A stretch of 64,000 nucleotides of DNA from Rhodoplanes tepidamans (GCF_030813915.1 NZ_JAUSUJ010000007.1:173667-237666); one strand, 5' to 3'. Counted from the first letter of the stretch, positions 1-10,000 are shown. The notes: generated by a model from the letters alone, not told the origin. Translations and numbers: made by a program.

Positions 1-621
1 GCGCGCCGCGAGGGTCTGCTGGCCGTACCAGCTCCGGTCGGCGCTGTCGTAGCTGATCCGGCTGATCCCGCCGAACATCTTGCCGGTTCTGAGCACCTCT
101 TCCGGATCGATGGTCCGCAGCGCCAGCATGCCGCCGAGCGCCCCGGCGCCGAAGAAGCTCGAATCGGTGCTCTTCACCACGTCGACGCGGGCGATCGTGT
201 CGAAATCGAACGCCGAGACGCCGCCCTGGACGCCGCGCGCACCGTCGTACATCCACGGAATGCGGATGTCGTCGAGCGTGGTCAGGACCCGGTTCTTGTC
301 CAGCCCCTGGATGTTCACGCTGCGATTGCCGGTTCCGTAGCTCAGCCCGGCGTCGATCCGCCGCGCATAGTCCGCGAGGCTGTCGATCTGCTGGTCGTCG
401 AGCTGCTGCCTGGTCGTCGTGGTGGTCAGGACCGCGGGCTTTCCGCTGACATTGCCCTCGCCCTTTCCCTTGCCGCCCACCTGCCCTTCGACGGTCAGCG
501 GCTCGAGCTCGACCGGCGTCGCGGTGGAGCTTGCGGTCTGCGCCGGCGCCGGGCTGCCGCCGAGCGCGGCCAGAACCGTGCCGGTCGCAGCGGCACACGA
601 GAGTGAGGTCCTGAGAAGCAT
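1..621 (-). CDS. TonB-dependent outer-membrane receptor, N-terminal part (cut by window edge)
   Basis: The gene reads leftward and leaves the window, so only about 207 N-terminal residues are visible. The protein starts with a signal peptide (MLLRTSLSCAAATGTVLAAL, then a likely cut after APAQ). A TonB-plug-like region follows, with the stretches SVNIQGLDKNRVLTTLDDIR and FDTIARVDVVKSTDSSFFGA, which match the plug of haemin/haemoglobin-type receptors. Such receptors import iron complexes across the outer membrane using TonB energy. The ATG at 619-621 is preceded by a weak AGGGA. The barrel is outside the window, so the ligand cannot be named; a haem or siderophore ligand is inference from the plug. 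Confidence 0.82.
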   Translation of the reverse strand, partial: MLLRTSLSCAAATGTVLAALGGSPAPAQTASSTATPVELEPLTVEGQVGGKGKGEGNVSGKPAVLTTTTTRQQLDDQQIDSLADYARRIDAGLSYGTGNRSVNIQGLDKNRVLTTLDDIRIPWMYDGARGVQGGVSAFDFDTIARVDVVKSTDSSFFGAGALGGMLALRTIDPEEVLRTGKMFGGISRISYDSADRSWYGQQTLAAR

Positions 622-1090
622 CGTGATCCCTGCCAGTTGATGTCGCGTTCTGCTGGCTGGGGGGACTGACGCCGACGCCTGGCTCGCTCGATCGGAAGAC
701 CGTGGAGACTCCACGCAGCTCCGAGAGCTCACGCCTAGGCGGACCACAGATGTACCGTCAATGAGACGCGCATTTGATTATAGGTATACTGATGTGAGTT
801 CTCTATACTGAGAAATATACGCTAAACGAAAGAAACAAGACGGATACGATTCATAAATCGATGCGGAAAAAAAGAATCGATCGCCGAAAAGCTGTGATGC
901 CTGACATTCCCGGAGCGAGCCGTCGACACCATTCGGGCCGCCGGCGCGAGGCGGCGGGAGGGCCGCGGGGAGACGAGCCGCCGGGCCGGATGAGTTCGCA
1001 TCCCCTCACCCGATGCGCTGCACCCGTCGACCTCTCCCTGGGAGAGGTGAACGGAGGGGGGCGCGCTACAGCGACACGAAGTGGCCGCCC
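622..1090. other. Intergenic region upstream of the TonB receptor; no gene seen
   Basis: Positions about 760-870 are clearly AT-richer than the rest of the window and probably hold the receptor promoter. The octamer TATACTGA occurs twice as a direct repeat (785-792 and 804-811, 19 bp apart). Positions about 1002-1050 hold a dispersed palindrome with the core CCTCTCCCTGGGAGAGG at 1031-1047, just beyond the stop of the CoxM-like gene. I see no coding signal. Confidence 0.5.
785..811. promoter_or_regulatory. Direct repeat TATACTGA x2 in the receptor promoter region
   Basis: Two identical TATACTGA octamers lie 19 bp apart, roughly two helical turns, in the AT-rich stretch 160-190 nt upstream of the TonB receptor start. 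A regulator binding site is plausible, possibly iron-related given the gene. It does not match a Fur or Irr consensus that I can recognise. Confidence 0.25.
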
Positions 1091-1891
1091 TCACCCGTTC
1101 GCCGCGGCCACCGCGCGGCGGGCCATGACGCCGATCAGGTGGGCCCGGTACTCGGCGCTGGCGTGGATGTCGCTCGCCAGGCCTTCGGCCGGCACGCTCA
1201 GGCCCTCCAGCGACTTCGGGTGGAAGCGCTTCTGCAGGGCCTCCTCGAAGGCCGGCACCCGGAAGGCACCCGAAGCCCCCGCCCCGGTCACCGCGACCCG
1301 CACCTCGGCGGGACGCTTCGCCACGAACACGCCGACGATGGCGTAGCGCGACGCCGGGTTGCGGAATTTTTGGTACGCCGCCTTCTTGGGGAGCGGGAAG
1401 CTCACCTTGGTGATCAGCTCGTCCGGCTCCAGCACGGTCTCGAACAGGCCGGCGAAGAACTCGTCGGCCGGGATCTTGCGCTTGGTGGTGACGATCGTCG
1501 CGCCGAGCGCCAGCGCGGCGGCCGGATAGTCGGCGGTCGGGTCGTTGTTGGCGAGCGAGCCGCCCAGCGTGCCGCGATGGCGCACCGCCGGATCGCCGAT
1601 CATCCCGGCGAGCGCGGCGAGCGCCGGAATGCCCTGCTGCACCTGCGGCGAGACATGCACCTCGGCGTGGCGCGCCATGGCGCCGATCACCAGGGCGCGG
1701 CTGGTCAGCTCGATGCCGTTCAGCCCCTCGACGGCGTTGAGGTCGACCAGGTTCGACGGCGAGGCGAGGCGGAACTTCATCATCGGCAGCAGGCTCTGTC
1801 CGCCCGCGATGGGCTTCGCGTCCTCGTGCTTGGCGAGGAGGTTGGTCGCCTGCCGGAGCCCGCTCGCGCGGTGATAGGTGAAGTCGTACAT
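1091..1891 (-). CDS. CoxM-like FAD-binding subunit of a xanthine dehydrogenase family enzyme
   Basis: This 266-residue protein is the medium, FAD-binding subunit of a three-subunit molybdenum hydroxylase. It passes electrons between the [2Fe-2S] subunit and an external acceptor. The start MYDFTYHRA is typical of the family, as are the FAD-binding segments AGGQSLLPMMKFRLASP (about 30-46) and RHRGTLGGSLANNDPTADYP (about 112-131). I chose the ATG at 1891 because an in-frame upstream start only adds an unrelated arginine-rich tail. It is the last gene of the operon coxS-coxL-coxM. The 108 bp gap to the L subunit holds a small CCTCTCCCC palindrome. Confidence 0.9.
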   Translation of the reverse strand: MYDFTYHRASGLRQATNLLAKHEDAKPIAGGQSLLPMMKFRLASPSNLVDLNAVEGLNGIELTSRALVIGAMARHAEVHVSPQVQQGIPALAALAGMIGDPAVRHRGTLGGSLANNDPTADYPAAALALGATIVTTKRKIPADEFFAGLFETVLEPDELITKVSFPLPKKAAYQKFRNPASRYAIVGVFVAKRPAEVRVAVTGAGASGAFRVPAFEEALQKRFHPKSLEGLSVPAEGLASDIHASAEYRAHLIGVMARRAVAAANG

Positions 1892-1940
1892 CCGTCCTCT
1901 CCACGTCCTCGCCTCGCGGCGCGGCAAGCGCCGCCCTTCA

Positions 1941-1964
1941 CCTCTCCCCGCGTGCGGGGAGAGG
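1941..1964. repeat. Short CCTCTCCCC palindrome (dispersed family)
   Basis: The sequence CCTCTCCCCGC, a GT centre and GCGGGGAGAGG form a perfect hairpin in the CoxL-CoxM spacer. The same core recurs at 1031-1047, about 42060-42080 and 49594-49735, so it belongs to a dispersed repeat and is not a gene-specific site. Confidence 0.6.
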
Positions 1965-1999
1965 GAGTCGATGCGCCTCCTGCGGCGCGTCGACCATCG

Positions 2000-4411
2000 C
2001 TACTCGGCCGCCTGCAGGCGGCCGGCCTTCTGCAGCACGCGCCACACCGTCAGCGGGTTGGCCGGCATCGGCACCTCTTCCGTCCCGAGCGCGTCCGTGA
2101 CGGCGTTCATCACGGCGGCCGGCGCCGCGATGGCACCCGCCTCGCCGCAGCCCTTGATGCCGAGCGGATTGCCGGGACACGGCGTCACCGTGGTGTCGAC
2201 CACCAGCGGCGGCAGGTCGACGGCGCGCGGCATCACATAGTCGTTGTAGGAGCCGGTGACGAGCTGGCCGGAGTCGTCGTAGACGGCCTGCTCCATCAGG
2301 GCCTGGCCGATCCCCTGGGCGATCCCGCCATGGACCTGGCCCTCGACGATCATCGGGTTGATGATGTTGCCGAAGTCGTCGACGGCCGTGAACCGCTCGA
2401 TCGCCACGCGGCCGGTCTCCGGGTCGATCTCGACCTCGCAGACATGGCAGCCGGCCGGGAAGGTGAAGTTCACCGGGTCGTAGAAGGCGCCCTCCTTCAG
2501 CCCCGGCTCCAGCTCGGCGCCGGAGAACTTGTGGGCGATGTAGGCGTTCAGCGCGACCTCGCCGAACGTCGCCGCCCTGTCGGTGCCGGCCACCTTGAAG
2601 GCGCCGTTCTCGAACACGATGTCGGCCTCGGACGCCTCCAGCATGTGGGCCGCGACCTTCCTGGCCTTGGCCTCGACCTTGTCGAGCGCCTTGACGATCG
2701 CCGACATGCCGACGGCTCCCGACCGCGAGCCGTAGGTGCCCATGCCGAACTGCACCTTGTCGGTGTCGCCGTGCACCACCGAGATGGTGTCGATCGGGAT
2801 GCCGAGCCGGTCCGACACCAGCTGCGCGAAGGTGGTCTCGTGGCCCTGCCCGTGGCTGTGGCTGCCGGTCAGCACCTCGACGGTGCCGGTGGGGTTCACC
2901 CGCACCTCGGCGGATTCCCACAGGCCGACGCCGGCGCCCAGCGAGCCGACCGCCTGGCTCGGCGCGATGCCGCACGCCTCGATATAGGCCGAGAGCCCGA
3001 TGCCGCGCAGCCTGCCGCGCGCCTCCGACTCGCGCCGGCGGGCGCCGAAGCCCTGGTAGTCGGCGAGCGCCAGCGCCTTGTCGAGCGAGGCGGCGTAGTC
3101 GCCGCAGTCGTAGCTCATGATCACCGGCGTCTGGTGCGGGAACGTCTGCACGAAGTTCTTGCGCCGCAGCTCGGCCGGGTCGACGCCGAGGCGTCTCGCC
3201 GACACCTCCATCAGCCGCTCGATCACGTAGGTCGCCTCGGGCCGCCCGGCCCCGCGATAGGCGTCGACCGGCACCGTGTTGGTGTAGACCGCGTCCACGG
3301 CGCAGTGGATCGCCGGGATCGCGTACTGGCCGGACAGCAGCGTCGCGTACAGATAGGTCGGGATCGACGACGAGAAGGTCGACATGTAGGCGCCGAGATT
3401 GGCGATGGTCTTCACCCGCAGGCCGAGGATCCTGCCGTCGCGGTCGAACGCCATCTGGGCGTGGGTGACGTGATCACGCCCGTGCGCGTCGGCGACGAAC
3501 GCCTCCGAGCGGTCGCAGATCCAGCGCACCGGCCGGCGCACCCGCTTCGCCGCGGCGAGCGCCACCACCTCCTCGGCATAGATGAAGATCTTCGAGCCGA
3601 AGCCGCCGCCGACGTCGGGCGCGACGACCCGCAGCCGGTGCTCCGGCGCGACGCCGACGAAGGCGGAGAGCACGAGGCGGGCCACGTGCGGGTTCTGCGA
3701 CGTGTTCCACAGCGTGTAGCTGTCGCTGCCCGGATCCCATTCGGCGAGCGCGCCGCGCGGCTCGATGGCGTTCGGCACCAGCCGGTTGTTGACGAGGTCG
3801 ATGCTGGTCACGCTGGCGGCACGGGCGAAGGCGTCGGCCACGGCGGCGGCGTCGCCGAGCTGCCAGTGGAAGATGGTGTTGTTCGGCGCGACCGCGTGGA
3901 TCAGCGGTGCGTCCGGTCCCTGCGCGGCGGCCGGATCGACGACGGCCGGCAGCTCCTCGTAGTCGACGATGATCGCCTCGGCGGCGTCGCGCGCCTGCTC
4001 GGGCGTCTGCGCGATCACGGCGGCGACCGGCTCGCCGACATAGCGCACCGCGTCGACGGTCAGGGCCGGGTGCGGCGCCATCTTCATCGGCGAGCCGTCG
4101 GTGGAGTGGATCATCCAGCCGCACACCAGCGGCCCGAGCTTGTCGGCGGCGAGATCCTGCCCGGTGATCACGGCGAGCACGCCCGGCATGCGCGAGGCGT
4201 GGCCGGCCTGGATGCGCACGATGCGGGCATGGGCGTGGGTCGAGCGCAGGAAGTGCAGGCAGACCTGGCCGGGCCGGTCGATGTCGGCCGTGTAGCGGCC
4301 GTTGCCGGTGACGAAGCGAAAGTCCTCCTTGCGCCGCACCGGCGCGCCGATGCCGGTCGCCGTCGTTCCGCTCGTCCCGGTTCCGCTGGTGCCGGCTCCG
4401 CTCGTGCTCAT
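2000..4411 (-). CDS. CoxL-like molybdopterin-binding catalytic subunit (form II)
   Basis: This 803-residue protein is the large catalytic subunit of the xanthine dehydrogenase/aerobic CO dehydrogenase family and should bind the molybdenum-cytosine-dinucleotide cofactor. The active-site loop is AYRGAGR (384-390), the form II signature; true CO dehydrogenases (form I) carry AYXCSFR. Other landmarks are VGGGFGSK (267-274) and [10 protein letters not shown] near the C terminus with the expected catalytic glutamate. The substrate is therefore more likely an aldehyde, purine, nicotinate-like or other heterocycle than CO. The first 20 residues are a Ser/Gly/Thr-rich run, and the real start could be a little further in. 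It lies between the CoxS- and CoxM-like genes. Confidence 0.92.
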   Translation of the reverse strand: MSTSGAGTSGTGTSGTTATGIGAPVRRKEDFRFVTGNGRYTADIDRPGQVCLHFLRSTHAHARIVRIQAGHASRMPGVLAVITGQDLAADKLGPLVCGWMIHSTDGSPMKMAPHPALTVDAVRYVGEPVAAVIAQTPEQARDAAEAIIVDYEELPAVVDPAAAQGPDAPLIHAVAPNNTIFHWQLGDAAAVADAFARAASVTSIDLVNNRLVPNAIEPRGALAEWDPGSDSYTLWNTSQNPHVARLVLSAFVGVAPEHRLRVVAPDVGGGFGSKIFIYAEEVVALAAAKRVRRPVRWICDRSEAFVADAHGRDHVTHAQMAFDRDGRILGLRVKTIANLGAYMSTFSSSIPTYLYATLLSGQYAIPAIHCAVDAVYTNTVPVDAYRGAGRPEATYVIERLMEVSARRLGVDPAELRRKNFVQTFPHQTPVIMSYDCGDYAASLDKALALADYQGFGARRRESEARGRLRGIGLSAYIEACGIAPSQAVGSLGAGVGLWESAEVRVNPTGTVEVLTGSHSHGQGHETTFAQLVSDRLGIPIDTISVVHGDTDKVQFGMGTYGSRSGAVGMSAIVKALDKVEAKARKVAAHMLEASEADIVFENGAFKVAGTDRAATFGEVALNAYIAHKFSGAELEPGLKEGAFYDPVNFTFPAGCHVCEVEIDPETGRVAIERFTAVDDFGNIINPMIVEGQVHGGIAQGIGQALMEQAVYDDSGQLVTGSYNDYVMPRAVDLPPLVVDTTVTPCPGNPLGIKGCGEAGAIAAPAAVMNAVTDALGTEEVPMPANPLTVWRVLQKAGRLQAAE

Positions 4412-4525
4412 CCGCGTCCTCCCGAAGGTCCGAATCCGCCGGGTGGCCGCTCTCGCGGCGGCCTGGCCGGCGACGCGATGGTGCCGCGCCTCGGCGCGGT
4501 GCCCGCGCCCGCGGCGCGGCGGCCG

Positions 4526-5026
4526 CTACTCGGCGGCCTGCTGCCGAGCCGGATCGTCGCCCGCCATGGCGCGAGCGCCGGCGGCGATCGACTTCACGAT
4601 GTTGTGGTAGCCGGTGCAGCGGCAGAGATTGCCCTCGAGCTCCTCGCGGATCGTCCGGTCGTCGAGCTCGTGGCCCTTGCGGCGCACGATGTCGAGCGCC
4701 GTCATGATCATCCCGGGCGTGCAGTAGCCGCACTGCAGCCCGTGATTCTGGCGGAACGCCTCCTGCATCGGATGCAGCGCGTCGCCGCGGGCGACGCCCT
4801 CGATGGTAAGGACCTCGGCGCCCTCCGCCTGCACGGCCAGCATGGTGCAGCTCTTCACCGCGACGCCGTTCACGTGCACCACGCAGGCGCCGCACTGCGA
4901 GGTGTCGCAGCCCACATGGGTGCCGGTCAGCCGCAGCGTCTCGCGCAGGAACTGGACCAGCAGGGTGCGGACGTCGACCTCGGCCCGCACGGGATTTCCG
5001 TTCACCGTCATCGACACGACAGGCAT
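4526..5026 (-). CDS. CoxS-like [2Fe-2S] subunit of the molybdenum hydroxylase
   Basis: This 166-residue small subunit has two iron-sulfur domains. The plant-ferredoxin type cluster is held by C40, C45, C48 and C60 ([10 protein letters not shown]...SC), and the helical domain by C99, C102, C135 and C137 ([18 protein letters not shown]). It transfers electrons from the molybdenum centre of the CoxL-like subunit to the flavin subunit. The start at 5026 gives the family start [10 protein letters not shown]; a longer frame upstream lacks any family sequence. It is the first gene of the operon, 114 bp ahead of the L subunit. Confidence 0.93.
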   Translation of the reverse strand: MPVVSMTVNGNPVRAEVDVRTLLVQFLRETLRLTGTHVGCDTSQCGACVVHVNGVAVKSCTMLAVQAEGAEVLTIEGVARGDALHPMQEAFRQNHGLQCGYCTPGMIMTALDIVRRKGHELDDRTIREELEGNLCRCTGYHNIVKSIAAGARAMAGDDPARQQAAE

Positions 5027-5364
5027 GGCACCTCCCCGGCCGGACCTGACGCGCCGCCGTCCGCGCCGCGCCCGGCGCGACGGCACGCGTCGCCCTATCT
5101 GGAATTCTACGAAGTGTGGCCCGCCCCCGCCGTCACGGTCAAGGGTGGCCGGCGCCGCGGCGGCCCCGCGCCCGTTCGTCGGCCCCCGGCCGCGCTCCCC
5201 GGGATCCGCCACCTCAGCGGCGGGCCGGCACCGCCGCTGCGAATCCTCCGGCCGCCCGCGATAGCGGTTGCAGTTTCGGCCGAGGGCGCTAAACATGCGC
5301 CCGCCGACTCCGGTCTCCTCGGGGTCCGGCGGCGCGTCCCCCGCCCGCGGGCGGACCGCCAGAA
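5027..5364. other. Intergenic region between coxS and tRNA-Cys
   Basis: This G+C-rich stretch must contain the promoters of the leftward cox-type operon and the rightward tRNA. I see no conserved open frame, hairpin terminator or clear operator in it. Confidence 0.4.
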
Positions 5365-5438
5365 GGCCACGTGGCGGAGTGGTTACGCAACGGTCTGCAA
5401 AACCGTGTACGCCGGTTCAATTCCGGCCGTGGCCTCCA
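5365..5438 (+). tRNA. tRNA-Cys (anticodon GCA)
   Basis: A full cloverleaf is visible. The acceptor arms are GGCCACG (5365-5371) and CGTGGCC (5428-5434), the anticodon stem is ACGGT/ACCGT around CTGCAAA, and the T arm is GCCGG-TTCAATT-CCGGC. The discriminator is T and CCA is encoded at 5436-5438. The anticodon GCA reads Cys codons. Confidence 0.95.
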
Positions 5439-5577
5439 CTCATCTTTTCGAAGGCTCAGCCCGACATCGAGAGCGACTCAGGCCCGGCCCAGGGACGGAG
5501 ACGCGTCCGCATGCGCCAGGAGCCGAAGGGCCGACCCGGCCGGCGGACGGCGGACGGCGGCTGCGGGCCGCACCTCC

Positions 5578-5625
5578 GGCATTGCCGTATCGTCGCCTTG
5601 CCCCATATACGGCATTGCCGTATAT
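5578..5625. promoter_or_regulatory. Palindromic operator pair upstream of the HigBA-type genes
   Basis: Positions 5605-5625 form a perfect inverted repeat with 10-bp arms ATATACGGCA and TGCCGTATAT around a single T. A partial second copy, GGCATTGCCGTAT, lies at 5578-5590. Their centres are 33 bp apart, about three helical turns, so two dimers would sit on the same DNA face. The main site ends 8 bp before the toxin ATG, as expected for an autorepressed toxin-antitoxin operon. Binding by the downstream HTH protein is inference. Confidence 0.65.
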
Positions 5626-5633
5626 CCTACGGG

Positions 5634-6008
5634 ATGCACAGCGTGCTCACCACGCCCGTCTTCGAGGCCGATGCGGCCGATGCCGGCCTGTCCGAGGCGG
5701 AGATCATGGAGATGGTGGAGTGGCTCGCTGCGCATCCCGAAGACGGGGCGATCATCCCCGGCACCGGGGGCGCCCGGAAGGTGCGCTTCGCCGGCCGGGG
5801 CAAGGGAAAGAGCGGCGGCTACCGGACCATCCATTACTTCGGAGGAGACGATGTCCCGGTGTTCCTCCTGGCGCTGATCGACAAGGGGGAGAGAGCCGAC
5901 CTGTCCAAGGCCGAACGCAACGCCCTGGCGGCCGAGCTCAGCCGGCTGGCCGACGACTATCGGCAGGGCGTGGCGGCGAGGGTGTCGATCCTGCGACGGA
6001 GGAGATGA
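5634..6008 (+). CDS. higB: RelE/HigB-family toxin
   Basis: This 124-residue protein matches the RelE/HigB ribosome-dependent mRNA interferase family. It has GTGGARKVRFAGRGKGKSGG (about 43-62), followed by YRTIHYF and VPVFLLALIDKGERADLSKA, the usual core of HigB-2-like toxins. Members cleave mRNA on the ribosome and arrest growth unless bound by their antitoxin. The ATG at 5634 starts right behind the palindromic operator. The stop codon overlaps the start of the HTH antitoxin gene (ATGATGA), so the two are translationally coupled. The toxin-first order is typical for higBA. No decay is visible. Confidence 0.85.
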   Translation: MHSVLTTPVFEADAADAGLSEAEIMEMVEWLAAHPEDGAIIPGTGGARKVRFAGRGKGKSGGYRTIHYFGGDDVPVFLLALIDKGERADLSKAERNALAAELSRLADDYRQGVAARVSILRRRR

Positions 6009-6301
6009 TGACGAAGCTCGGAGAACGCCTCGTTCGCAGCGCAAGGCAGGCGCGCGCGATCGCCCGGGGCGAAGAAGACGCAGCCCGGGTCTTCACCCCG
6101 CCCACCGTCGACGTGGCGGCCGTGCGAAAGAAGACCGGGCTGTCGCAGACCCGTTTTGCCCGACGGTACGGCTTCTCTCCTGCCTCCGTCAGGGACTGGG
6201 AACAGGGCCGCAGAACGCCCGACCCGGCAGCCCGGACCTTGCTTCGGATCATCGAGAAGGAGCCCGAAGCGGTGGACCGCGCGCTGGCCTCCACGGGGTG
6301 A
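6008..6301 (+). CDS. higA: HigA-like HTH (XRE) antitoxin
   Basis: This 97-residue protein has an XRE helix-turn-helix (VAAVRKKTGLSQTRFARRYG then FSPASVRDWEQGRRTPD), the DNA-binding module of HigA-type antitoxins. It should neutralise the upstream RelE-like toxin and repress the operon by binding the ATATACGGCA palindrome. The shared sequence ATGATGA gives two candidate starts, 6005 and 6008. GGAGGAG at 5998-6004 touches the first and leaves 3 nt to the second, so I used 6008. No separate promoter is needed because of the overlap with the toxin gene. Confidence 0.85.
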   Translation: MTKLGERLVRSARQARAIARGEEDAARVFTPPTVDVAAVRKKTGLSQTRFARRYGFSPASVRDWEQGRRTPDPAARTLLRIIEKEPEAVDRALASTG

Positions 6302-6507
6302 GACCGGCCACTGCGGGAAAAGGACGATGGGGCGGCCCCGGCCGCTCCGTCACCCCGCCCCGACGCTCCCCGGCGCACATCCGCCCCCCGATCGATAACC
6401 GGCCCCGCGCATGCCATGCGGCAGCGTTATGCTGCCATGCAGCAATTTCACTGGGTCACCGGGAAAAGGCGAGCTATATCAAGCTCACGAGAAGTCAGAG
6501 GTGACTC
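6302..6507. other. Spacer with a GGCAGC hairpin
   Basis: The only structure seen is GGCAGC (6420-6425), a GTTAT loop and GCTGCC (6431-6436), about 70 nt upstream of the DUF1127 start. It could be a leader hairpin or an operator. There is no U-tract, so it is not a canonical terminator. Confidence 0.3.
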
Positions 6508-6714
6508 ATGTCCATCACGTATTCCGCCGGGCGCTCGGCCCGGCGCGGTGTCGTTTCGTTCCTGCGCGAGGTGGGCGCCGCGATCGGCGAAGGCCTCGAG
6601 TTCGTGTCGCGCTACAAGGCCCTGGAGACCAAGACGGACGGCGAGCTCGCCGCCCTCGGCCTCACCCGCGAGGACCTGCCGCGCGTCGCCGTGCAGGGCT
6701 GGAAGAAGCGCTGA
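6508..6714 (+). CDS. DUF1127-like small basic protein
   Basis: This 68-residue protein ends with KTDGELAALGLTREDLPRVA and a basic tail WKKR. The pattern L..ELA.LGLTR.D is that of DUF1127 (YjiS-like) proteins, which are small, abundant and often multicopy in Hyphomicrobiales. Some members bind RNA or act in phosphate and carbon metabolism; the role here is unknown. The ATG at 6508 has a good ribosome binding site, GAGGTGA, seven bases or so upstream. The basic N-terminal half differs from the commonest short members of 45-50 residues, so this is a longer variant. Confidence 0.7.
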   Translation: MSITYSAGRSARRGVVSFLREVGAAIGEGLEFVSRYKALETKTDGELAALGLTREDLPRVAVQGWKKR

Positions 6715-6861
6715 ACTTTGATTCGGCCCGGACCGGCGGCCACCGCCGCCGCAGCTCCGGCCGGACGAACGGCCGATCATCCACATCCGGCCCGAATTCG
6801 GGTTGGCAATCGGCCCGGGGTTTTGTTATACGCCCACCTGCCTGAGCCGTGAGGCGCGTGT

Positions 6862-6936
6862 TCCCCGGTAGCTCAGCGGTAGAGCAACCGGCTGTTAACC
6901 GGTTGGTCGCTGGTTCGAATCCGGCCCGGGGAGCCA
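6862..6936 (+). tRNA. tRNA-Asn (anticodon GTT)
   Basis: A complete cloverleaf is present. The acceptor is TCCCCGG/CCGGGGA, the D arm GCTC...GAGC, the anticodon stem ACCGG/CCGGT around CTGTTAA, and the T arm GCTGG-TTCGAAT-CCGGC. The discriminator is G and the CCA is encoded at 6934-6936. The anticodon is GTT. Confidence 0.95.
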
Positions 6937-7024
6937 CTCTTTCGACTCCGTCGAATTCCAGGCGTCGAATCCCACATCGTCGAATCGCAGCGTCCCGCTC
7001 CGGGCGTCCCCTCGCCGGAAGCTC

Positions 7025-10000
7025 TCAGAACAGGTCGAGCTGCCGGGCCGGCCTGCGCCGTCGTGCGCCGGCGGCGGCGACCGTCAGGTCCGCGGCGATG
7101 TCGGCGAGGAACGGCGACGGCGGCAGCCGGCGCACCGCGCCGCGCCAGTGCCGCTCGGCCGCGCGGGTCAGCACCAGCCGGTCCCTGGCACGGGTCACGG
7201 CGACGTAGAACAGCCGCCGCTCCTCCGCCTGCCCCGCCTCGTCGGCCGCCGAATCGCCCCACGAGAACGGCACCAGCCCGGCCTCCAGCCCGACGACCAG
7301 CACCACCGGGAATTCGAGCCCCTTGGCCGCGTGCATGGTCATGAGCGAGACGCGGTCGGCGCGGCGGTCGCGGAAATCGGCCTCGGTGGACAGCGCCACC
7401 GCCTCGACGAGGCGGGCCGGATCGCCGCCGACCGCCTCGCTGGCGGCGAGCGTCGCGAGCCACCCCCGTGCCTCGGCGAGTGCGGCCGGCTCGGCCCGGC
7501 CGGCCCGGCGGACGGCCTCCGCCGCGGCCGCGATGCGGGCGGCCAGCCGCGGGCCCGCATCATCCGCCGCCTCCGCTCCGTCCGCCGGGCCCAGCCCGTC
7601 CAGAATCGCGGTGACGCCGGGATGTCCGGCGATGGCCGCGGGCGAGCTCTTCATGAACGGGATGCCGGCGCGGTCGAGCGCGGCGCGCAGCGCCGCCGCC
7701 TGGGCATCGGTCCGATAGAGCACCGCGCAGTCGCCGAAGCCGAGTGCGCCGGCGGCCGCATCGCCCCTGTCGCAGCCGGCGGCGAGCAGGTCGTGACCGC
7801 CGAGCAGGTCTTCGATGGTCGCGGCGACGAAGTCCGCCTCCGCCGCCTCGTCCGCCGCCACATGGGTCGTGATCGGCGTGCCGCCCGGACGGACGATGCC
7901 GTCGCCCGGCGCGCCGACGAGGCGCGCCGCCGCCGTCGCGATGGTCGCGGTCGAGCGGTAGTTGCGCGCCAGCCGCAGGGTGCGGGCGGCCGGGAAATCC
8001 CGGGCGAAGCGCGCGAAGCAGGCGGCGTCGGCGCCGCGGAAGCCGTAGATCGCCTGGTCGGGATCGCCGATCACGCACAGACGGCCCTCGGCCCCGGCGA
8101 TCAGCCGCAGCAGCCGGTACTGCTGCTCGTCGACGTCCTGGAACTCGTCGGCGACGACGTGCGGGAAGCGCGCCCGCCACGCGGCCGCGATCTCGGCATC
8201 CGCGGCGAGGAGATCGGCCGAGAGCACGACGAGGTCGTCGAAGTCGACCCAGCCCTGGGCGCGGCCGGTCCGCGCCAGCACGGCGCAGGCCTCCGCCGCC
8301 TCCACCGGTCCCGCGGCGCCGGTGCGCTTGAGCGCCGAGACGGCCTGGAGCAGACGGGCGGCGCGCGCCTCGCCGAGGCCCAGCGCGTCGGCCAGGGCGG
8401 CCCGGCGCTCCGCCTCGCCGGCGATCCGGAAGTCGGCGCCGAGGCCGGCCCGGTCGGCATGGGCGCGCAGGATGGCGAGACCGAGCGAATGGAAGCTGTG
8501 CACCGCCACGGCCCGCCCCGCCTCGCCGAGCAGTGCGACGAGGCGCGTCCGCAGCTCCTCGGTCGCCTTGCGGGTGAAGGTGACGGCGAGGCAGGCGCCG
8601 GCCGGCACGCCGCGCTCGCGCACCAGATGGGCGATGCGATGGACGAGCATGCGCGTCTTGCCCGAGCCCGGGCCGGCGATCACCATCAGCGGGCCGTCGG
8701 TCGCCGCGGCGGCGCGGGCCTGATCGGGATCCAGCCCGGCGAGCACGCCGGCGTGGCCGGAGCGCTCCGCCGGAGCCGGCGCCGGACCCGGCCCGGACGG
8801 CGCGGCCGCGTCGCCCGGCGCCTCCGCGGCCGCCCGGCGTTTCGGGGCCCGCGGACGGCGCAGGAGCGGCGCGTCGAACAGCAGCCGGCTGCCGGCGAGC
8901 CGGTCGATCTCGCCGTCCTCGAACAGCCGGATGACGCCGTACTCGCCGTCGTAGCCGGCCTGCCGGATCACCGCCCCGGCGCGCAGCCGGGTCACCGCCT
9001 CCCCGAGCAGCGGATGCACCCCGGCGACGTCCTCGGCCGGCAGGGTCTCCAGCACCGCGAGCTCGGGCCCGAGCGCCGCGACGGTGCGGTCGTAGATCTC
9101 GGCGACGGCCTTCGATCCGACACCGCTGCCGACGATCTCCGACAGGACCTCGGGCAGCGGCACCAGGCTCGATACGCTCCCCGCGGTGGGCGGCGGCACC
9201 ACCTCGGCCTCGCCGCGGTCGGCCAGCGTCTCGACCCGGTGCGACACCCCGATCGTCACCGGCCGTCCGCAGACCGGGCAGCGGCCGCCGAGCGCGATCG
9301 TCTCCTTCGGGTCGAGCCGCACCCCGCAGGCGCGGTGCCCGTCCATGTGGTACTTGCCCTCCTCGGGGAAGAACTCGACCGTGCCGACATAGCCGTCACC
9401 GGTCTCCAGCGCCCGGCGGATGGCGAAATAGTCCGGCGCACAGGAGAAGCGCGTCGCCTCGCGGCCGAGCTTGCCGGGCGAATGGGCGTCCGAGTTGGAG
9501 ACCAGCCGGAACCGGTCGAGCGACGAGACCCGCCAGTTCATCGCCGGATCCGACGACAGGCCGGTCTCGACCGCGAAGATGTGCCCGGCGAGATCGCCGT
9601 AGCAGTCCGCGATGGAGTCGAAGCCCGACTGCGAGCCGAGCGCCGCGAACCACGGTGTCCAGACATGGGCCGGGACCAGGTAGCTGTCCGGCCCCGACTC
9701 CAGGGCGATCTCCAGGAGGTCGCGCGAATCGAGCCCGAGGATCGGCCGGCCGTCCGAGGCGATGTTGCCGATGCGCGCGAGGCTCGCCGCCAGCCGGTCG
9801 GCGGCGTCGAGATCGGCCACGTAGATCAGGTGGTGGATCTTCCGGGTCTTGTCGCCCTTCTTGTAGATGGTCGAGATCTCGGTCGTGAGCATGAAGGAGA
9901 CCGGCCGCCGGCAGGCGGGCGGCAGCGTCGCCCACAGCGGCGCCTCGATCTCGGGGGCGAGGCGGAACAGCCCGTCGCCCTGCGCCACCAGCTTGTCCTT

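Noticed and set aside
740..860. Iron-type Fur or Irr box upstream of the TonB receptor
   Set aside because: No palindrome close to either consensus is present. Only a direct TATACTGA repeat is seen.
2000..4411. Aerobic CO dehydrogenase (CODH) assignment for the large subunit
   Set aside because: The form I loop AYXCSFR is absent; AYRGAGR is form II, for which CO oxidation is not established.
5605..5625. The ATATACGGCA palindrome as a transcription terminator of tRNA-Cys
   Set aside because: It lacks a T-run, is 170 bp from the tRNA and abuts the toxin start, so an operator role fits better.
1013..6301. A very long open frame (over 1700 codons) on the plus strand opposite the CoxSLM-like genes
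   Set aside because: It is an antisense frame kept open by the high G+C content. It reads as His/Arg/Asp/Gly-rich sequence with no family match, and only its last 97 codons, the HTH antitoxin, are real.
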